Part shown: in pieces, positions 27,441 through 36,437 of the stretch
How positions within the stretch are numbered: the first letter of the stretch is position 1
Layout: each line of letters starts with the position of its first letter
Assembly: GCA_002315435.1 (NCBI GenBank)
Contig: DCFW01000009.1
Location: forward strand, 1-46,947
Reading direction: 5' to 3'
From: Bacteroidales bacterium UBA1794
Lineage (GTDB): Bacteria; Bacteroidota; Bacteroidia; Bacteroidales; Bacteroidaceae
Length of the DNA stretch: 46,947 nt
Program-made: the position numbers and the translations under genes
The notes under the pieces: model-generated
Database searches by the model: none
Seen by the model: only the letters and a program-made list of their open reading frames with translations
What the model was told of the DNA's origin: nothing

Positions 27441-27973
27441 GAGGAATATATAAACACAGGCACTTTGAGATTCCACGCACATTCAAGGCACGCCCTACTA
27501 CGGATTTTGCGAAAGAGAATCTTTTCAATGTATTAAATAATATAATGGACTTGGAAGAGGACGTTACGGCATTGGATCTTTTCGCAGGTACCGGAAGTAT
27601 TAGCATTGAAATGTTGAGTCGTGGATGCAACAGAGTAGTCTCTATAGAGATGGATCACAAACATGCCGCTTTCATACGTAAAGTGATGGAAACGGTAAAG
27701 ACGGAAAAGAATTTGTTGATATGTGGTGATGTGTTCAAGTTCCTGAAATCATCCCATGAGAAGTTTGATCTTATATTTGCTGATCCTCCATACGACCTGA
27801 AAGAATTGGACACTCTTCCCGGTATTGTTTTTAGCAGACAATTGCTAAAACCGAATGGCATCTTTGTACTTGAACATGGCAAGACGAATGATTTCACAGA
27901 GACGCCTCATCTTATAGATCAACGTCACTATGGAAGTGTGAACTTCTCTATCTTCAAAAACGAAGCAGAATGA
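27428..27973 (+). CDS. rsmD: 16S rRNA (guanine966-N2)-methyltransferase
   Basis: The 181-residue enzyme opens with MRVIGGIYKHRHFEIP and has the SAM-binding DLFAGTGSISIEMLSRG (about 56-72) and the catalytic DPPYDL (about 118-123) of N-methyltransferases. It methylates G966 of 16S rRNA in the small subunit. Length is normal. It overlaps DUF3822 upstream and aroA downstream (ATGA), so the three genes form one operon. Confidence 0.93.
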   Translation: MRVIGGIYKHRHFEIPRTFKARPTTDFAKENLFNVLNNIMDLEEDVTALDLFAGTGSISIEMLSRGCNRVVSIEMDHKHAAFIRKVMETVKTEKNLLICGDVFKFLKSSHEKFDLIFADPPYDLKELDTLPGIVFSRQLLKPNGIFVLEHGKTNDFTETPHLIDQRHYGSVNFSIFKNEAE

Positions 27974-29199
27974 TTTACGAGATTAAAGCCCCATGCAGTT
28001 TCAACGGTAGTGTGGTTTTACCTGCATCAAAAAGTATCAGCAACCGATTGCTAATCATTCAGGCTCTAGCTAAAAACGAAGAAGCAATAAACAACTTATC
28101 CGATTGCGACGATACGAATGTGATGCATGATGCTTTTTCTAACAATCCTTACCTCATTGATATTAAAGCTGCAGGCACTGCCATGCGTTTCCTTACAGCA
28201 TATTTGTCTCTTTCAGAAGGAGAAACGCATGTCATCACAGGCACGGAGAGAATGCGCAACCGCCCCATATCGATCTTGGTAAATGCCTTACGCGCCCTTG
28301 GTGCCGATATCACCTACCAAGAGAAAGACGGCTACCCTCCACTCCTCATAAAGGGATGCAAAATGAATGGCGGCAAGCTGGAACTTCCCGGAAATGTCAG
28401 TTCGCAATACATCTCTGCCTTATTGATGATTGCTCCGTACTTGCCTGGAGGATTGCTATTGGAATTAACCGGTACAATTGTTTCACGTCCCTACATTAAC
28501 CTGACCATCAATCTAATGAAAGATTGTGGCGCCGACGTTCAATGGATAGATGATCACACGCTTAAAGTAAATAAATGTCACTACAATACTCAGTCTATTA
28601 CGGTAGAAAATGATTGGAGCGCTTCATCCTATTGGTATGAGATGGCAGCCCTTTCAAACAAAGCGCGGATAGAACTTCCCGGATTACTAGCCAATAGCTA
28701 TCAGGGGGATTCGGCTATAAAAGATTTCTTCACTCAATTGGGAGTAACCACTAAATATACTCCTTCGGGCATTCTTATAGAAAAAGAGAAAGCCATTGAC
28801 ATGAATGAGCTGCATCTCGATTTCGTTAATCAACCGGATCTAGCGCAAACATTAGTAGTCACAACTGCATTAATGAATATCCCTTTCCATTTCACGGGAT
28901 TGCAGAGTTTGAAGATAAAAGAGACCGACCGCATTGCCGCTTTGATCAATGAAATGAGAAAAATCGGCTATGTCATAAAAGAAAAGGAAGAAGGATCGCT
29001 TTGCTGGGAAAACGAAAGATGCGAACCTACAAATGAAGCCATACTCACTTATCAAGATCATCGTATGGCAATGGCTTTTGCACCGGCATCGCTTAAAATA
29101 GGATCAATCAGAATAGACAGTCCCATGGTTGTCTCAAAATCATATCCCCATTATTGGGAAGAATTAAAGCGACAGAATTTCATTATTGGGGAAATATAA
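27970..29199 (+). CDS. aroA: 3-phosphoshikimate 1-carboxyvinyltransferase (EPSP synthase)
   Basis: The 409-residue enzyme makes EPSP from shikimate-3-phosphate and PEP, the sixth step of the shikimate pathway. Visible motifs are LPASKSISNRLLI with the substrate-binding Lys-Ser, AAGTAMRFLTAY (the usual N-A-G-T-A-x-R block, here with Ala before AGT), SSQYISALLM, KIKETDRIAAL and YQDHRMAMAFA. It is slightly shorter than the E. coli enzyme (427). The substitution in the first block is common in Bacteroides-type AroA. No other aro gene is nearby, so the link to rsmD is positional only. Confidence 0.93.
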   Translation: MIYEIKAPCSFNGSVVLPASKSISNRLLIIQALAKNEEAINNLSDCDDTNVMHDAFSNNPYLIDIKAAGTAMRFLTAYLSLSEGETHVITGTERMRNRPISILVNALRALGADITYQEKDGYPPLLIKGCKMNGGKLELPGNVSSQYISALLMIAPYLPGGLLLELTGTIVSRPYINLTINLMKDCGADVQWIDDHTLKVNKCHYNTQSITVENDWSASSYWYEMAALSNKARIELPGLLANSYQGDSAIKDFFTQLGVTTKYTPSGILIEKEKAIDMNELHLDFVNQPDLAQTLVVTTALMNIPFHFTGLQSLKIKETDRIAALINEMRKIGYVIKEKEEGSLCWENERCEPTNEAILTYQDHRMAMAFAPASLKIGSIRIDSPMVVSKSYPHYWEELKRQNFIIGEI

Positions 29200-29322
29200 T
29201 TAGATAAAACTTCTTCATTTACGAAAATTTTGATTTTCTTTGTCATGCTTATAAGGTGAAACTATAAAAAACCTCTTATTACCAACCTTTTATAACAACC
29301 TGATTAAACCTTATAAACATAT

Positions 29323-29358
29323 AAAAAAGACTTGCACCGTGAGGCACAAGCCTTTTTT
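29323..29358 (-). terminator. Terminator of the trxA / small acidic protein transcript
   Basis: In the minus-strand RNA, bases 29356-29343 pair with 29338-29325 over 14 pairs including three G-U wobbles, with a four-base loop and a T-run after it. It lies about 20 bases downstream of the small acidic gene. The plus-strand form has mismatches, so it acts mainly on the minus strand. Confidence 0.75.
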
Positions 29359-29376
29359 GTATATCCAATAATAGGT

Positions 29377-29709
29377 TTATTCTTCGCCTACTGTATTGCC
29401 ATATTCCATTTCTCCATCGATCACAAAGTAAAGCTCTTCTATATCAAACTCTCCGATGCCATCTTTCTTTGCATGGCTTGCTACATATTCAGCAACTTTA
29501 TTTTCGTCAATCTCAACATATCCCTCTTTATCAGGTTCCGCATCCAAGCATCCGCTTTCAGAGTAATATTCAGCAATGACATCAATAAAATAATAAAGCT
29601 GTTCATCCGTAAATTTACCTTTCAACTCTTGCGGTAAATAGTTTTTGATGAATTCGATTGTCTTATAATCGTCTTCAGCGTCATCTAAGAAAGCGTCGTT
29701 CTCAGCCAT
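29377..29709 (-). CDS. Small acidic conserved hypothetical protein
   Basis: The 110-residue cytoplasmic protein is strongly acidic, opening with AENDAFLDDAEDDYKTIEF. Helical segments such as LKGKFTDEQLYYFIDVIAEYY follow. I recognise no named domain and no catalytic motif. It starts seven bases after trxA and ends near a terminator, so it is co-transcribed with thioredoxin. A role as a small binding partner is possible but unsupported. Confidence 0.75.
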   Translation of the reverse strand: MAENDAFLDDAEDDYKTIEFIKNYLPQELKGKFTDEQLYYFIDVIAEYYSESGCLDAEPDKEGYVEIDENKVAEYVASHAKKDGIGEFDIEELYFVIDGEMEYGNTVGEE

Positions 29710-29716
29710 AATATAA

Positions 29717-30034
29717 TTATTTCAATAGTGCTTCAATTTTATCTTGGTAGGCAGACTTTGCAGCTGCTCCGATTTGCTTGTCTACAACTTCTCCATCTTT
29801 GAAGAAAAGAACTGTAGGAATGCTCATGATGCCGAACTTTGCAGTCAGTTCATCATTTTCTTCTGTGTCGCATTTTACGATATTTACTTTGTCTCCATAT
29901 GCCTCTGCCAATTCATCTATAATAGGAGAAACACGACGACAAGGTCCACACCATGTAGCCCAAAAATCTATTACTGCGGGTTTGCCGCTATTTACTACTT
30001 CTTCGTAGTTATCGCTGTTTAATTCTTTTGCCAT
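29717..30034 (-). CDS. trxA: Thioredoxin
   Basis: The 105-residue thioredoxin has the active site WATWCGPC with redox cysteines 29 and 32, the buried Asp in VIDFWA and the cis-proline SIPTVLFF. No signal peptide is present, so it is cytoplasmic. It reduces protein disulfides with electrons from thioredoxin reductase, which is not encoded here. A -7 box TATCTTTG lies upstream, in the 48-bp gap after dnaE. Confidence 0.96.
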   Translation of the reverse strand: MAKELNSDNYEEVVNSGKPAVIDFWATWCGPCRRVSPIIDELAEAYGDKVNIVKCDTEENDELTAKFGIMSIPTVLFFKDGEVVDKQIGAAAKSAYQDKIEALLK

Positions 30035-30069
30035 CTTTCTATTTGTTTTAGTGTTCTATAAATATCTTA

Positions 30070-30077
30070 CAAAGATA
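30070..30077 (-). promoter_or_regulatory. -7 box of trxA
   Basis: The minus strand reads TATCTTTG, an exact TAnnTTTG match, 36 bases before the trxA start and inside the dnaE-trxA gap. A TTTAG about 21-23 bases further upstream is a partial -33 box. Confidence 0.5.
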
Positions 30078-30082
30078 GAAAT

Positions 30083-33000
30083 TTAATTTATTTGATATCT
30101 AAATTCATCGTGTTCTTTTAAAAATCTTACTAGATTTTTCCCCATAGAAATCTTCTTTATTCTCGATCTCATTTCCACTGTTTGGCTTTGCATTGTATCT
30201 TCATCATCATAGATGCAGAAATGCAAATCCACATTACCGGGTGTACCTGTTGTCACTTCTTGCAGATCAGCCACAGTCTCTCCCGTTAATTTCGATAATG
30301 GAATCATGATTGTTAGTTTCTGAATCAAAGAATCTTTCACTTCCGGCAAGAGTTGAATCGAATTGATATGTATTTCGTACTCATCCTGATTCCATTTTCT
30401 TGGTTGACATACCGCACGCACATATATAAATAGCCCCTCCTGCAAGAAATTATTCCAAGTAATAAAATCATTCCCGAAGAAAGGCAATTCACCTGATCCT
30501 GAAAAATCCTCAACCTTCATTATCGCATAAGGATTTCCTGTACGAGTAGTTCCCTTACGAACATTCGTAATCATTCCACCAAATGTCATTTCTCTTCCGG
30601 CTAATGCTTCCTTATCATCAAATTCCGTTACTTTGGTGTTACATACATTATTTAATATGACAGCGTATTCATCCAAAGGATGAGCAGATATATAAATTCC
30701 GACCAGATCTTTCTCTAAATTCAGCCGTTCTATATCCGTCCATGGAGTACATTCAGGCAAAGCCGGAACAGCTATTTCAATAGATGCTGCATCGCCGCCA
30801 AACAAAGAGTTGGTCACCGTTTCCTTATCGGCTTGCAACTTATTGCCATACCTCACCAATACTTCAGAGAAGGACTCGTTCTTAGCGTTCTTTACAAAAA
30901 AATGTTCTCTCGTTATTTCGGGGAAACAATCAAACCCTCCGGCTTGAGCCAGACATTCAAGATTCTTGCGATTGCATGACGATAAATTAACTCGTTGAAC
31001 AAAATCAAAGATACTCTTATACGGACCACTCTTCTCACGTTCGGAAACAATCGTTGCAACAGCTCCTTCTCCAACTCCTTTCACAGCCCCCATACCAAAA
31101 CGGATATCTCCGTTCGAAGTAACGGTAAACTTCAGGTTACTTTCATTGACACTCGGTCCCAGAGTATTTATACCCATTGCCTTACACTCATCCATCAGTT
31201 TAGTGATATCCGTAATATTAGCAAGACTTCGGCTCATTACGGCAGCCATATATTCCGAAGGATAATTGGCCTTTAAATAAGCGGTCTGATAGGCTATCCA
31301 CGAATAGCACGTAGCATGACTCTTATTAAACGCATACGAAGCAAACTTTTCCCAATCGGCCCAAATCTTTTCCAGGACTTTAGGATTATGGCCATTCTTC
31401 TTTCCGCCTTCAATGAATTTAGGCTTCATGTGATCCAGCTTCTCCTTCAATTTCTTTCCCATCGCCTTTCGCAAAGCATCACTTTCACCTCGGGTGAAGT
31501 TTGCCAGCAAACGCGACAAAAGCATCACTTGTTCTTGATATACCGTGATTCCGTAAGTATCTTTCAGGTACTTCTCCATGCAAGGTATATCATAGGTTAT
31601 CGGCTCACGACCATGTTTACGATTGATAAACGAAGGAATATAATCCATTGGTCCCGGACGATAAAGAGCGTTCATGGCAATAAGATCCTCAAAAGTGGTA
31701 GGCTGCAATTCACGCAAATACTTCTGCATACCTGCCGACTCAAACTGGAATGTACCAATCGTACGCCCCTCACTATATAGCTTATAGGTTGCAGGATCAT
31801 CAATAGGGATATTGTCGATATCAATGTCTTTACCTGTATGGTACTTTATATTAGCTACCGCTTCTTTGATTATGGACAGGGTTTTCAACCCCAAAAAGTC
31901 CATCTTTATCAATCCGGTATCCTCAATCACTCGTCCTTCGTATTGAGTAACCAACATACGTTCGCCGGTCTCTTTGTCTATAGCCGTAGAAACCGGTACC
32001 CAATCCGTAATATCATCTCTACAAATAATCGTGCCACATGCATGTACACCTGTGCCTCGAACATTTCCTTCGAGCATTTGTGCATACTTCATGGTATCAC
32101 GAATCAATGGATTGTTTGAATTGCAGGCATCCTGAAGCTCAGGTAAAGCGGCAATGCAATTCTTCAAATTCATTTTCGGAGTCTTGCCGTTCACGTCCGG
32201 CAGACGATCCGGTATATATTTTACGATACGATCACTTTCCGATAAAGGCAGCTTCTCCACACGAGCAACATCTTTGATGCACATCTTGGTAGCCATTGTA
32301 CTGTATGTGATGATATGTGCTACCTTTTCAGCTCCATATTTATTCGTAACCCATCGTAATACGTCTCCACGTCCATCATCATCAAAGTCAATATCAATAT
32401 CAGGCAATGAAATACGATCAGGATTCAAGAAACGTTCAAACAGTAAATCATATTTTATAGGATCAATCTTTGTAATACCCAAGCAATAGGCAACCGCCGA
32501 ACCGGCAGCCGATCCACGTCCCGGGCCAACCGAGACACCTAAATCACGTGCAGCTTGAATGAAATCCTGCACAATCAAGAAATATCCGGGGAATCCCATG
32601 TGTTTAATCACACCCAACTCAAAGTCGATTCGTTCCTTTTGTTCTTGGGTTAAGTCGGGCCACGTTTTTTTAGCCCCTTCATAAGTAAGATATCTTAGAT
32701 AGTCATCATCATTCGTGAATTCTTTCGGTTTCGGAAATATAGGCAGAATAGGCTTATGATCAATTGTATAGAATTCTACCTTATCACAGATCTCCACCGT
32801 GTTGCTCAAAGCTTCAGGCACATCGGCAAAGATTTCATTCATCTCTTCCCTCGTTTTAAACCACTCTTGCTTTGAATAAACCATACGGTTCGGATCATCC
32901 AAATCCTTACCTGTGCTCAAACAAATCAATCTATCGTGTGCTTCGGCATTTTCTTCATCCGTAAAGTGAACGTCATTGGTGCAAATAAGTTTCACTCCAC

Positions 33001-33646
33001 ACTTTTTACTCAATTCTATTAGCGCCGAATTAATTCGTTGTTGCAATTCATAAGCCTCATGATTGGCACGGGCAACAGTCGCTTTATGGCGCATCAATTC
33101 CAAATAAAAATCATCACCAAAAAGATTCTTATACCATAGAACCGCCTCTTCAGCACCCTCCAAATCATCTTTTAATACCTTTTGAGGGACTTCTCCTGCA
33201 ATACAAGCCGTACTTACAATCAAACCTTCATGATATTTTTCCAGTTCCACACGATCTGTACGAGGACGCAGATAATATCCTTCCGTCCACGATTTTGATA
33301 CCAATTTGATTAAATTGTGATATCCCTTTTCGTTTTTAGCTAAAACGATAAGGTGATAACCACTCATATCTCCCTTTGACTTATCATGATCAGTGAGTCG
33401 ACGATGTGCTACATACATCTCACATCCAATAATCAGCTTGAACTTTTTACTTTCGTCCTCAATGCCACTATTAATCTTCGTCACATAGTTCCATAATTCT
33501 TTTATTCCCATCATGCTACCATGATCGGTAAGGGCCATACCCTTCATTCCGTTAGCCCTGGCCTTGTCTACAATCTTATCAATTGCGCATTGGCCGTCAA
33601 GCAACGAGTATTGAGAATGGACATGTAAATGAACAAAATCTTGCAT
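30083..33646 (-). CDS. dnaE: DNA polymerase III subunit alpha
   Basis: The 1187-residue replicative polymerase opens with an N-terminal PHP domain (VHLHVHSQYSLLDG). The C-family catalytic core carries GPGRGSAAGS and LPDIDIDFDDDGR with the metal-binding aspartates. YQEQVMLLSRLLANFTRGESD and NKSHATCYSWIAYQTAYLK follow, then helix-hairpin-helix and OB-fold regions (GGMITNVRKGTTRTG). It copies the chromosome as part of the holoenzyme. The start at 33646 is set by a strong GGAGG seven bases before the ATG; the open frame extends 18 codons further upstream but without a site. Length agrees with DnaE1-type proteins. Confidence 0.96.
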   Translation of the reverse strand: MQDFVHLHVHSQYSLLDGQCAIDKIVDKARANGMKGMALTDHGSMMGIKELWNYVTKINSGIEDESKKFKLIIGCEMYVAHRRLTDHDKSKGDMSGYHLIVLAKNEKGYHNLIKLVSKSWTEGYYLRPRTDRVELEKYHEGLIVSTACIAGEVPQKVLKDDLEGAEEAVLWYKNLFGDDFYLELMRHKATVARANHEAYELQQRINSALIELSKKCGVKLICTNDVHFTDEENAEAHDRLICLSTGKDLDDPNRMVYSKQEWFKTREEMNEIFADVPEALSNTVEICDKVEFYTIDHKPILPIFPKPKEFTNDDDYLRYLTYEGAKKTWPDLTQEQKERIDFELGVIKHMGFPGYFLIVQDFIQAARDLGVSVGPGRGSAAGSAVAYCLGITKIDPIKYDLLFERFLNPDRISLPDIDIDFDDDGRGDVLRWVTNKYGAEKVAHIITYSTMATKMCIKDVARVEKLPLSESDRIVKYIPDRLPDVNGKTPKMNLKNCIAALPELQDACNSNNPLIRDTMKYAQMLEGNVRGTGVHACGTIICRDDITDWVPVSTAIDKETGERMLVTQYEGRVIEDTGLIKMDFLGLKTLSIIKEAVANIKYHTGKDIDIDNIPIDDPATYKLYSEGRTIGTFQFESAGMQKYLRELQPTTFEDLIAMNALYRPGPMDYIPSFINRKHGREPITYDIPCMEKYLKDTYGITVYQEQVMLLSRLLANFTRGESDALRKAMGKKLKEKLDHMKPKFIEGGKKNGHNPKVLEKIWADWEKFASYAFNKSHATCYSWIAYQTAYLKANYPSEYMAAVMSRSLANITDITKLMDECKAMGINTLGPSVNESNLKFTVTSNGDIRFGMGAVKGVGEGAVATIVSEREKSGPYKSIFDFVQRVNLSSCNRKNLECLAQAGGFDCFPEITREHFFVKNAKNESFSEVLVRYGNKLQADKETVTNSLFGGDAASIEIAVPALPECTPWTDIERLNLEKDLVGIYISAHPLDEYAVILNNVCNTKVTEFDDKEALAGREMTFGGMITNVRKGTTRTGNPYAIMKVEDFSGSGELPFFGNDFITWNNFLQEGLFIYVRAVCQPRKWNQDEYEIHINSIQLLPEVKDSLIQKLTIMIPLSKLTGETVADLQEVTTGTPGNVDLHFCIYDDEDTMQSQTVEMRSRIKKISMGKNLVRFLKEHDEFRYQIN

Positions 33647-33748
33647 AATATTACCTCCGTTAAAACAGGTATAAAGGTATAACATAAAAGGCATAAACAC
33701 GAAAAAAAGAACAAAAGTTGCTGACTAATATCATTTTTTTGCGTTTTG

Positions 33749-33780
33749 TTTGTTACATAAATAAATTACAGCTACTTTTG
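33749..33780 (+). promoter_or_regulatory. psd-pssA promoter
   Basis: TTTG (33749-33752), 20 bases and TACTTTTG (33773-33780) match the Bacteroides sigma-ABfr consensus at both boxes. It lies 21 bases before the psd start. Confidence 0.75.
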
Positions 33781-33801
33781 CGAAACAAAAATAAGATATA
33801 C

Positions 33802-34491
33802 ATGAGCCGATTAAAAAAGCTAAAAAAGATAAGATTACATAGAGAAGGCACCCACACCCTATTTATAACCGGAGGTTCGATTGCATTATTCAATGCCATC
33901 GTTTTCTTCCTTTTCGACACAAAAATTCCTTTTTTCTGCACACTTGCAATCAGCGTTTTCCTCTACTCATTAATGGTTAACTTTTTCCGTTGTCCCATCC
34001 GTTTATTCGGGAAAGACACAACAAACATTGTAGTGGCTCCGGCTGATGGAAAAGTTGTGGTTATTGAAGAAGTAATGGAAAATGAATATTTCCACGACAA
34101 AAGATTGATGATATCTATTTTCATGAGCATTGTAAATGTACATGCCAATTGGTATCCTGTTGATGGAGTGGTGAAAAAAGTGGAGCACAAGAATGGTCGC
34201 TATCTGCAAGCTTGGCTACCCAAAGCAAGTACTGACAACGAACGTTCAATGGTTGTCATTGAAACACCGTCAGGTGTAGAAGTCATGGCACGTCAAATTG
34301 CAGGTGCCGTGGCACGACGGATCGTAACCTATGCAACTCCTGGAGAAGATTGTTATATAGATGAACATATGGGCTTTATTAAATTTGGTTCTCGAGTAGA
34401 TGTTTATCTACCTTTGGACGCAGAAGTTTGCGTCAAACTAGAGCAAAGCACCACAGGAGATCAGACGATCATTGCGAAATTGAAATCATAA
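33802..34491 (+). CDS. psd: Phosphatidylserine decarboxylase proenzyme
   Basis: The 229-residue proenzyme has two short N-terminal membrane segments (about 18-36 and 42-60) and ends with GFIKFGSRVDVYLP, where Gly196-Ser197 is the autocleavage site giving the pyruvoyl group. APADGKVVV and VHANWYPVDG are also typical. It turns phosphatidylserine into phosphatidylethanolamine at the inner membrane. The start at 33802 (MSRLKKLKK) is chosen over the open frame from 33718, since the promoter lies between them. Two bases separate it from pssA, the preceding step of the pathway. Confidence 0.94.
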   Translation: MSRLKKLKKIRLHREGTHTLFITGGSIALFNAIVFFLFDTKIPFFCTLAISVFLYSLMVNFFRCPIRLFGKDTTNIVVAPADGKVVVIEEVMENEYFHDKRLMISIFMSIVNVHANWYPVDGVVKKVEHKNGRYLQAWLPKASTDNERSMVVIETPSGVEVMARQIAGAVARRIVTYATPGEDCYIDEHMGFIKFGSRVDVYLPLDAEVCVKLEQSTTGDQTIIAKLKS

Positions 34492-34493
34492 TA

Positions 34494-35216
34494 ATGGCTA
34501 ACTTCATAACAAAGAAAATTCCCAACACATTAACGTGTGGAAATCTTTTGTCCGGTGCAATAGCTACGGTGCAAGCTCTGGAAGGAGACTTTGCTACAGC
34601 TTTTTTGTTTATTATTTTAGGCGCTGTTTTCGATTTTTTTGATGGCATGGCTGCACGAGCACTTGATGCACACTCTCCTATCGGAGGTGAATTAGACTCA
34701 TTGGCTGATGACATCACTTTCGGATTGGCTCCATCTGCCATGTTGTTCGCATTATTACAACAAATGCCTTATCCGGCATTCATGAAACCTATTGAAGGAT
34801 ATTTCCCTTACATTGCTTTTGTTATTGCTATCTTTTCAGCATTGCGATTAGCTAAATTCAATATTGACACCCGCCAGAAATGCTCATTCATAGGGTTACC
34901 TGTTCCGGCAAATGCTCTTTTTTGGGCATCGTTGATTGAAGGAGGAAGCGCTTATTTTACTTCAAGTTCACCCTATTACGTGATTCTTTTAGCAATAACA
35001 GCTTGCATTTTCTCAGGACTTCTAATTTCAGAGATTCCGATGTTCTCACTTAAATTCAAGAACCTAAAGTGGAATAACAATAAAATCAGTATCATATTCT
35101 TAGTCATTTGCATACCCATTCTTGCATTATTGAAAGATCTGTCTTTCACTGCTATTGTCTTATGGTACATTTTACTCTCACTATTCACACAAAAAAAGCA
35201 AAAGGCTGAAGAGTGA
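34494..35216 (+). CDS. pssA: CDP-diacylglycerol-serine O-phosphatidyltransferase
   Basis: The 240-residue multi-spanning membrane enzyme has the CDP-alcohol phosphotransferase signature in DFFDGMAARALDAHSP and GGELDSLADD, with all the expected aspartates. Several hydrophobic segments cover the rest. It makes phosphatidylserine from CDP-diacylglycerol and serine, and its product feeds psd. The start at 34494 (MANFITKKIPNTLT) follows the psd stop by two bases; a longer frame reaching back into psd is unlikely. Confidence 0.94.
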   Translation: MANFITKKIPNTLTCGNLLSGAIATVQALEGDFATAFLFIILGAVFDFFDGMAARALDAHSPIGGELDSLADDITFGLAPSAMLFALLQQMPYPAFMKPIEGYFPYIAFVIAIFSALRLAKFNIDTRQKCSFIGLPVPANALFWASLIEGGSAYFTSSSPYYVILLAITACIFSGLLISEIPMFSLKFKNLKWNNNKISIIFLVICIPILALLKDLSFTAIVLWYILLSLFTQKKQKAEE

Positions 35217-35264
35217 ACTTTTTGGCATAGTTGTTGTTATTATAACAGGAAACATTAATTTATC

Positions 35265-35540
35265 ATGGGTATATTTAGTTTTTTATTTACCATATTCTTC
35301 TTCATCATATTGATGGGATTATTTATAGTAGGTCGAGTGTTAAGAGCTATCTTCGGTATTCATAAAACAAGCAGTCAATATCGCAACGCACAAGAACAAT
35401 CCGAATCTTCTGATAATTATGGATCGCAAAATGACTCCGGTAAGAATGAGAATGCTCAATTCACTGACGGAGGGAAGAAGAAAATATACACAAAAGAGGA
35501 TGGAGAGTATGTTGATTATGAAGAAATCAAAGATAAATGA
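35265..35540 (+). CDS. DUF4834 family small membrane protein
   Basis: The 91-residue protein has one N-terminal membrane segment (about 4-25), a polar Ser/Asn-rich linker and a conserved tail KKKIYTKEDGEYVDYEEIK, as in DUF4834 proteins of Bacteroidota. Its function is unknown. It follows pssA by 48 bases and may be the last gene of the phospholipid operon. Its end faces the convergent tadA gene 11 bases away. Confidence 0.82.
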   Translation: MGIFSFLFTIFFFIILMGLFIVGRVLRAIFGIHKTSSQYRNAQEQSESSDNYGSQNDSGKNENAQFTDGGKKKIYTKEDGEYVDYEEIKDK

Positions 35541-35551
35541 TCCAAACTTAT

Positions 35552-35989
35552 TTATCTTTTCTTCTTGAAGAATTCTGTCATCAAGCATCCTGCCTCATCT
35601 GACATAACACCTGACAATACTTCTGTTTTAGGATGAAGAATATTTTTCTCCAACAAATGGTATCCTCTTTTCTCGTCAATGGCAGCATACACCAAACGTC
35701 CTAATTGTGCCCATGCCAGTGCTCCGGCACACATCACACAAGGTTCAAGCGTCACATACAAAGTACAATCCTTCAAATATTTTCCTCCTAATAGATTTTC
35801 AGCAATAGTTATTGCTTGCATTTCCGCATGTGCTGTCACATCCGTCAATCTCTCAGTCATATTATGCGCCCGTGCTATTATTTTTTGATTGCAAACAACG
35901 ATAGCGCCAACAGGCACTTCACCTTCTTGCGCTGCTGCTATGGCTTCATTCAAAGCCTGTTTCATGAAATAACTATCATCAAATCCCAT
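35552..35989 (-). CDS. tadA: tRNA-specific adenosine deaminase
   Basis: The 145-residue zinc enzyme has HAEMQAI with the zinc-binding His and catalytic Glu, and EPCVMCAGA with the two zinc-binding Cys. ALAWAQLGRLVYAA is typical of the TadA family. It deaminates adenosine 34 to inosine in tRNA-Arg. General nucleoside deaminases look similar, but the short length and motif context favour TadA. A -7 box TACTTTTG sits 21 bases upstream. Confidence 0.9.
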   Translation of the reverse strand: MGFDDSYFMKQALNEAIAAAQEGEVPVGAIVVCNQKIIARAHNMTERLTDVTAHAEMQAITIAENLLGGKYLKDCTLYVTLEPCVMCAGALAWAQLGRLVYAAIDEKRGYHLLEKNILHPKTEVLSGVMSDEAGCLMTEFFKKKR

Positions 35990-36009
35990 ATTCTTGTACT
36001 TTTATTATA

Positions 36010-36017
36010 CAAAAGTA
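36010..36017 (-). promoter_or_regulatory. -7 box of tadA
   Basis: The minus strand reads TACTTTTG, an exact TAnnTTTG match in the divergent tadA/YraN gap. No clear -33 box is visible. Confidence 0.45.
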
Positions 36018-36039
36018 ATCTTATTATTTAATTTGTCAT

Positions 36040-36047
36040 TATTTTTG
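36040..36047 (+). promoter_or_regulatory. -7 box of the YraN-birA-msrC operon
   Basis: TATTTTTG matches the -7 consensus and lies 15 bases before the YraN start. The -33 box is not evident. Confidence 0.45.
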
Positions 36048-36062
36048 CAAAAAACAATATAT

Positions 36063-36428
36063 ATGGCAGAGCATAATAAATTAGGACAAGCAGGAGAAGA
36101 GGAAGCCGTGCAATATTTAATTGATAATAATTACATCATACTTCATCGTAACTGGCGTACCGGCTCAAAAGAATTGGATATTGTAGCAAAAAAAGAAGGC
36201 GAAATTGTCTTTGTGGAAGTAAAAACCAGAAGCAATGAATATTTCGCTAAACCGGAAGATGCCGTCACACCGAAGAAGATAAAAAATATAATGCTTGCTG
36301 CTCACAGCTACTTGAACAAGTATCAGGTTGATCTGGAACCAAGATTTGATATCATTACCGTAATGGGACAGAGAAATTGCTTCCATATAAATCATCTGGA
36401 GAATGCATTTGATTCACCGATATTTTAA
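36063..36428 (+). CDS. YraN/UPF0102 family endonuclease-like protein
   Basis: The 121-residue protein begins MAEHNKLGQAGEEEAVQYL and has the PD-(D/E)XK-like core seen in the UPF0102 family: GSKELDIVAKKEGEIVFVEVKTR. The family is nuclease-like by fold and its in vivo role is unclear. The start at 36063 is favoured because the longer frame covers the promoter. It is followed by a biotin ligase nine bases later and heads a three-gene unit. Confidence 0.88.
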   Translation: MAEHNKLGQAGEEEAVQYLIDNNYIILHRNWRTGSKELDIVAKKEGEIVFVEVKTRSNEYFAKPEDAVTPKKIKNIMLAAHSYLNKYQVDLEPRFDIITVMGQRNCFHINHLENAFDSPIF

Positions 36429-36437
36429 ATAGAAGAT

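Noticed and set aside
31316..31780. 154-codon open frame on the plus strand inside dnaE
   Set aside because: It is antisense to conserved DNA polymerase III alpha sequence and has no protein-like features.
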